Below, in pieces: positions 60,700-64,000 of a stretch of 64,000 bases of DNA; positions within the stretch are counted from its first letter, which is position 1, and each line of letters opens with the position of its first letter. The stretch is from Bradyrhizobium sp. Ec3.3 (GTDB lineage Bacteria > Pseudomonadota > Alphaproteobacteria > Rhizobiales > Xanthobacteraceae), in NCBI RefSeq assembly GCF_000472925.1, contig NZ_AXAS01000016.1, forward strand, positions 124,001-188,000, given 5' to 3'. A model generated the notes under the pieces. That model ran no database searches. It was not told the origin of the DNA and was given only the letters and a program-made list of their open reading frames with translations. Made by a program: the position numbers and the translations under genes.

Positions 60700-61473
60700 T
60701 TACCGCTTCCGGTTGACGAATTCCTGCATCAGCCGGGTCGGCTCATCGGTCAGGAACGACTCGCCGAACACCTTGACGCTGAGATTGACCGACTCGGTCA
60801 GCGGCAATTCCTCCCATTGCCGCAGCAGCGCCTTCTGCGACCGTAGCGCTTCGGGGCCGCAGGCGAGCAGCGCCTTCACGGTGTGCTCGACCGCCTCGTC
60901 GAGTGCGCCCTCCGGCGCGACCTTGTCGACGAGACCCCAGGCCAGCGCCGTCGGTGCGTCGATGTTTTCCGCCGTCATCACCAGCCAGCGCGCGCGGCCC
61001 CAGCCGATCAGGCGTGGCAACAGCGCCGCATGGATCACCGAGGGGATGCCGACACGCACCTCCGGCATGCCGAAATGCGCATCATGCGCGGCTATACGGA
61101 AGTCGCAGGCAGCCGCGACCTCGAGCCCGCCGCCGAGACACCACCCCGGCATCCGCGCGATCGTGGGGGCAGGGAAGTTGCGCACGGCTTCGCAGAGATC
61201 ACGCAGGCGGGAGATGAACGCCTCGGCGGCTATCTGGTCGAGCTTCGCCATCTCCTTGATGTCGGCACCGCCGATCAGGCTCTTCTCGCTCTGGCCGCGC
61301 AGCACCACCACGCGGATGCTGCGGTCGGCGGCGAGACGCTGCAAGCCGTCGCGCATGGCGTCGGTGACGGGCGAGCTCAAGATGTTGAGCGAGCCGGCAT
61401 TGCAGATCATGACCTGCACGACGCCGCGCGCATCGCGCGTCACGCCGCAGTGGGGATTGAGCATTTCCATCAT
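60700..61473 (-). CDS. Enoyl-CoA hydratase/isomerase family protein
   Basis: About 257 residues from the ATG at 61473 (GTG at 61497 is an in-frame alternative). Crotonase fold: oxyanion-hole segments SEKSLIGGADIKEM and ARMPGWCLGGGLEVAAACDF, with catalytic-type Glu residues in GGGLEVA and GMPEVRVGIPSV both present, so hydratase activity is plausible. It is divergent from the thioesterase gene and shares a promoter region holding the 61596 palindrome. Confidence 0.88.
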   Translation of the reverse strand: MMEMLNPHCGVTRDARGVVQVMICNAGSLNILSSPVTDAMRDGLQRLAADRSIRVVVLRGQSEKSLIGGADIKEMAKLDQIAAEAFISRLRDLCEAVRNFPAPTIARMPGWCLGGGLEVAAACDFRIAAHDAHFGMPEVRVGIPSVIHAALLPRLIGWGRARWLVMTAENIDAPTALAWGLVDKVAPEGALDEAVEHTVKALLACGPEALRSQKALLRQWEELPLTESVNLSVKVFGESFLTDEPTRLMQEFVNRKR

Positions 61474-61595
61474 GAGAACTCGAACGTTGTTGGACACGGG
61501 CGGGTCGCGCGGGTCACCGTCACTTCCGGTCCGAAACGCTGGCTTGTCAAGCGTTGGAGCTGATCAAGTTGCAAAAGGCGAAATCCGCTCTATAG

Positions 61596-61611
61596 TATGA
61601 TATATATCATA
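61596..61611. promoter_or_regulatory. Perfect 16-bp AT-rich palindrome at the thioesterase promoter
   Basis: TATGATATATATCATA reads the same on both strands. It lies 16 bases before the thioesterase ATG, beside AAAAAGAGG (ribosome site), so a bound repressor would block that gene. It is in the divergent gap with the enoyl-CoA hydratase gene; a TetR regulator is encoded 600 bases away. Confidence 0.65.
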
Positions 61612-61626
61612 TAAAAAGAGGCCGCC

Positions 61627-62166
61627 ATGACCGAAGCCGATACGATAGAGCTGTTTTCGCCCGCGCTCCGGCGCGAGCGGGTGGTGGGCTGGCAGGCGCC
61701 GGGGCCGGTCGCCAAGGCCGCGATGGGACTATCCGGCATCGAGGTCATGGAGGCGATCCGCGACAGCCGGCTGCCCGCTCCGCCGCTTGCGATGCTGATC
61801 GGCTTCGCCATGGCCGTGGTCGAGCCGGGCCGGATCGTGATGGAACTGGAGCCGCGGGAGGATCTCGAAAATACCATCGGGCTTCTGCACGGGGCGACCG
61901 CCGCGGCGCTGCTCGATACCGCCATGGGCTGCGCGATCACGACCCGGCTGGAAGCCGGCCAGGGCTCGGTCACCCTCGATCTGAAGCTGACCTTCCTGCG
62001 CCCGCTCTCGGTCCGCTCGGGACTGATCTCGGCCGAAGGCAAGGTGGTCAAGCTCGGGCGCCAGACCAGCTACACCGAAGGCTTCGTCCGCAATGGCAGG
62101 GGCGACCTTGCGGTGCACGCAACCGCGACCTTTGCAATGATCGGCAATAACCTGACAGCGAATTAA
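61627..62166 (+). CDS. PaaI-type hotdog thioesterase
   Basis: A 179-residue hotdog-fold protein: NTIGLLHGATAAALLDTAMG carries the PaaI/YbgC-like HGG-type active-site helix (here LHGATAAALLD), and TLDLKLTFLRPLSVRSGLIS plus SYTEGFVRNGRGDLAVHATA complete the fold. It hydrolyses acyl-CoA thioesters. The first 50 residues are an extension ahead of the domain. Start follows AAGAGGCCGCC. Confidence 0.87.
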   Translation: MTEADTIELFSPALRRERVVGWQAPGPVAKAAMGLSGIEVMEAIRDSRLPAPPLAMLIGFAMAVVEPGRIVMELEPREDLENTIGLLHGATAAALLDTAMGCAITTRLEAGQGSVTLDLKLTFLRPLSVRSGLISAEGKVVKLGRQTSYTEGFVRNGRGDLAVHATATFAMIGNNLTAN

Positions 62167-62225
62167 TGCTCCATTTTCGCAGGTAGCGTGTTATTACATG
62201 ACCCTCGACATCCAATGAGACCGGC

Positions 62226-62843
62226 ATGCGCTATTCCAGGGAACACAAGCAGGAAACCCACGACCGCATCGTGAGGAAGGCGTCCGTGCGGCTGCGCGAG
62301 AAGGGCGCGCACGGCATCGGCGTCGCCGACCTCATGAAGGAGGCCGGCCTGACCCATGGCGGGTTCTATGCGCATTTCGATTCCCGCGAGGCGCTGGTGA
62401 TCGAGGCGTTTGCCTACGCCATGGACCGCTCGATGGATCACTGGCGCAAGATGACCGGCGAGGTCGCTCCCGAGAAGCGGCTGGCGCTGATCGCAGAGAC
62501 CTATCTCTCCGCGCTGCACCGCGACGACCCCGGCCATGGCTGCTCGATCCCCGCGCTCGGCGCCGAGATCGCCCGCGAGAGCCCGAAGACGCGCAAAGCC
62601 TTTTCCGGCAAGCTCGACGAGATGATCGAGATGCTGGCCGATCACGTCACCGGCGTGCCGCGCAAGGCCGCGCGCAAGCAGGCGATCGCGACGCTTGCGA
62701 CGATGGCCGGCACCATGCTGCTAGCGCGGATTGCCGGCTCGAGCGAGCTCTCCGACGAGGTGTTGAAGGCGGGCAAGGATACCGCGCTCGACAGCGCGCG
62801 TCGTGAGCCGGCTGCCAAGAAGCCGCGCGAGAAGCAGAGCTAG
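62226..62843 (+). CDS. TetR-family transcriptional regulator
   Basis: A 205-residue TetR protein with HTH VRLREKGAHGIGVADLMKEA followed by GLTHGGFYAHFDSREALVIE, the usual turn and recognition helix, then an effector domain (GHGCSIPALGAEIARESPKT resembles the AcrR/YxaF-like group) and a basic C-terminal tail (PAAKKPREKQS). It is probably the regulator of the adjacent acyl-CoA genes and a candidate binder of the 61596 palindrome. Confidence 0.92.
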   Translation: MRYSREHKQETHDRIVRKASVRLREKGAHGIGVADLMKEAGLTHGGFYAHFDSREALVIEAFAYAMDRSMDHWRKMTGEVAPEKRLALIAETYLSALHRDDPGHGCSIPALGAEIARESPKTRKAFSGKLDEMIEMLADHVTGVPRKAARKQAIATLATMAGTMLLARIAGSSELSDEVLKAGKDTALDSARREPAAKKPREKQS

Positions 62844-62851
62844 GCGAAATG

Positions 62852-62930
62852 CCGTAGGGTGGGCAAAGGCGCGCCCGCGCCGTGCCCACCGCTTCTGCCT
62901 CCGCGGCGAGAAAAGAGGTGGGCACGCTAC
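62852..62930. repeat. Dispersed repeat, family B, copy 2
   Basis: CCGTAGGGTGGGCAAAGGCG ... CCGTGCCCACC ... AGGTGGGCACG: GGTGGGCA units on one side and TGCCCACC on the other. Same family as 47608-47676. It separates the convergent TetR and LysR genes. Confidence 0.75.
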
Positions 62931-62934
62931 GATT

Positions 62935-63843
62935 TCACCGTCCCGCGAACAGCGCCCGCTCGCGCTCCACGATCTCACAGATGTAATCGGCCACCGCCCG
63001 AATCCGCGCGAGATCCTTGCTGTCGGCATGCATCAGCATCCAGAAGGTGCGGGTGATCGAGATCTCCGCAGGGAGCACTGGCCGAAGCTGCGGATAATCC
63101 GCCGCCATGAAATGCGGCAGCACGGCAATGCCAAAACCGGCGAGCGTGGCGTTGAGTTGCGCGATCAGATTGGCGCTGCGGAAACGTGCGGAAATCTTTG
63201 GTGATACCTGGGGCAGATAATCGAGCTCCGGCGTGAACAGCAGCTCCTCGATATAGCCGACGAAGCGATGCTGCGGCAGCGCCTCACGCGAGGTGATCGT
63301 CGGGAAGCGGTCGAGATAGGCGGGGGCGGCGTAGAGCCCGAGGCGGTAGTCGAGCAGCTTGCGGCCGACGATGCGGCCTTCCTTCGGCATGGTCAGGCTG
63401 ATCGCGATGTCGGCCTCGCGCTTGGAGAGGCTGAACAGCCGGGCCGTAGCCACAAGTTGCAGATCGAGATCGGGATACCGGTCCGCAAACGGTGCGAGCC
63501 GCGGCGCGAGGAATGCGGTGCCGAACCCGTCGGGCGCGCCGATCCGCACCGTGCCGGTCAGCCGCGCGAGCGAGCCGCCGACCTGTTCCTGGTTGGCGAC
63601 GATGGTCGATTCCATCGCCTCTGCGCTGTCCGCGACGCGCTGGCCGGCCTCGGTAAGGAGATAGCCGGTCTTGCGCCGGTCAAACAGCTTGGCCGAGAGA
63701 TGCTTCTCCAGCCGGTCGACGCGGCGGATCACCGTCGCATGATCCACGCCGAGCTGTTTTGCCGCAGCCGACACCGAGCCGCCCCGCACGATGGCCAGCA
63801 CGAAGCGGAAGTCGTCCCAATCGATCGCGCCTTGATCCAGCAT
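62935..63843 (-). CDS. LysR-family transcriptional regulator
   Basis: About 302 residues from the ATG at 63843. HTH FVLAIVRGGSVSAAAKQLGV and DHATVIRRVDRLEKHLSAKL with FDRRKTGYLLTEAGQRV, then a LysR substrate domain (VRIGAPDGFGTAFLAPRLAP, GIAVLPHFMAADYPQLRPVL). An in-frame start at 63912 adds 23 residues ahead of the normal N-terminus. Divergent from the methylmalonate-semialdehyde dehydrogenase gene, which it likely controls. Confidence 0.9.
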   Translation of the reverse strand: MLDQGAIDWDDFRFVLAIVRGGSVSAAAKQLGVDHATVIRRVDRLEKHLSAKLFDRRKTGYLLTEAGQRVADSAEAMESTIVANQEQVGGSLARLTGTVRIGAPDGFGTAFLAPRLAPFADRYPDLDLQLVATARLFSLSKREADIAISLTMPKEGRIVGRKLLDYRLGLYAAPAYLDRFPTITSREALPQHRFVGYIEELLFTPELDYLPQVSPKISARFRSANLIAQLNATLAGFGIAVLPHFMAADYPQLRPVLPAEISITRTFWMLMHADSKDLARIRAVADYICEIVERERALFAGR

Positions 63844-63877
63844 TTTCGCACATCTATGGTGCAATATCTCAGACTTG

Positions 63878-63906
63878 AATCCTATAAAATGCAGGTCAAT
63901 AGGATT
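63878..63906. promoter_or_regulatory. Inverted repeat in the LysR/mmsA divergent promoter
   Basis: AATCCTAT (63878-63885) and ATAGGATT (63899-63906) are perfect 8-base arms with 13 bases between, lying 38-67 bases upstream of the dehydrogenase start and 34-64 bases upstream of the LysR start. It is a good candidate LysR recognition site. Confidence 0.65.
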
Positions 63907-63944
63907 TGTCAAAGCTATCTAACCCGCTCTTGAGGGAGGTATTC

Positions 63945-64000
63945 ATGCGCGACGTCGGACATTTCATCGGTGGCAAGGAAGTGAAGGGCAAGTCGGGCCG
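63945..64000 (+). CDS. mmsA: Methylmalonate-semialdehyde dehydrogenase, N-terminal fragment (cut by window edge)
   Basis: Only about 18 residues are present, MRDVGHFIGGKEVKGKSG, with a strong ribosome site GGGAGGTATTC. The VGHFIGGKxVxGxSGR opening is that of CoA-acylating methylmalonate-semialdehyde dehydrogenases of valine and inositol catabolism. The call rests on this short segment and on the divergent LysR gene, a usual partner. Confidence 0.7.
   Translation, partial: MRDVGHFIGGKEVKGKSG

Overview
The window reads as a piece of chromosome from a Bradyrhizobium-like alphaproteobacterium (order Hyphomicrobiales). Codon use is strongly GC-rich, gene families are typical of that group (an IalB-family protein, many Liv-type and sugar ABC importers, acyl-CoA enzymes), and the gaps carry several families of short dispersed palindromic repeats of the kind common in Bradyrhizobium and Rhodopseudomonas. 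This assignment is inference from content; no rRNA is present. One tRNA (Gln, CTG) is seen. I found no insertion sequence, prophage, CRISPR array or replication origin.

Layout. 1-4.3 kb: a cut-off MFS exporter divergent from a MarR regulator that heads an aromatic-acid-type efflux operon (FUSC protein, DUF1656 protein, HlyD adaptor). 4.4-10.4 kb: exported asparaginase, a Baeyer-Villiger monooxygenase overlapping an unusual AroE-like dehydrogenase, a lytic transglycosylase, two tiny coupled ORFs behind a hairpin, and a secreted protein. 10.5-15.8 kb: a CadC-like membrane regulator, two tandem secreted paralogues of unknown function, a secreted protein and an M14 peptidase. 15.9-21.5 kb: tRNA-Gln, a DUF1428 protein, and a complete branched-chain-amino-acid-type ABC importer. 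21.5-26.9 kb: IalB-family protein and an RND efflux pump with adaptor. 26.9-32.7 kb: an iron-uptake operon (TonB-dependent receptor, PiuC hydroxylase, ExbB, ExbD, TonB). 32.7-35.9 kb: a tail-anchored-type protein, a site-2 protease, a GFA protein and two short-chain dehydrogenases.

36-46.4 kb is a sugar/sugar-acid utilisation locus. A LacI-type regulator sits between a dehydratase/SDR operon and an ABC importer operon that ends in a nucleotide-sugar-type dehydrogenase, a PfkB kinase and a KDPG aldolase. A dehydratase, kinase and aldolase together make an Entner-Doudoroff-like route to pyruvate plus a triose phosphate. Two matching operator-like palindromes flank the regulator. 46.4-52.2 kb holds thiolases, a CaiB-type CoA-transferase and a thiolase-fold/DUF35 pair in which the thiolase nucleophile is missing. 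52.2-57.5 kb holds a glutaminase fused to STAS and cyclic-nucleotide domains, and an IclR-controlled biotin-dependent carboxylase (split biotin carrier and carboxyltransferase). 57.9-64 kb holds an MFS transporter and acyl-CoA genes (thiolase, enoyl-CoA hydratase, thioesterase, TetR), then a LysR regulator divergent from the start of a methylmalonate-semialdehyde dehydrogenase gene.

The items I rate most worth a second look are the Cys-less thiolase/DUF35 pair bracketed by inverted repeat elements, the glutaminase fusion, the hairpin-gated pair of micro-ORFs near 9.5 kb, the AroE-like enzyme with an altered substrate pocket, and several strong unassigned operator palindromes.
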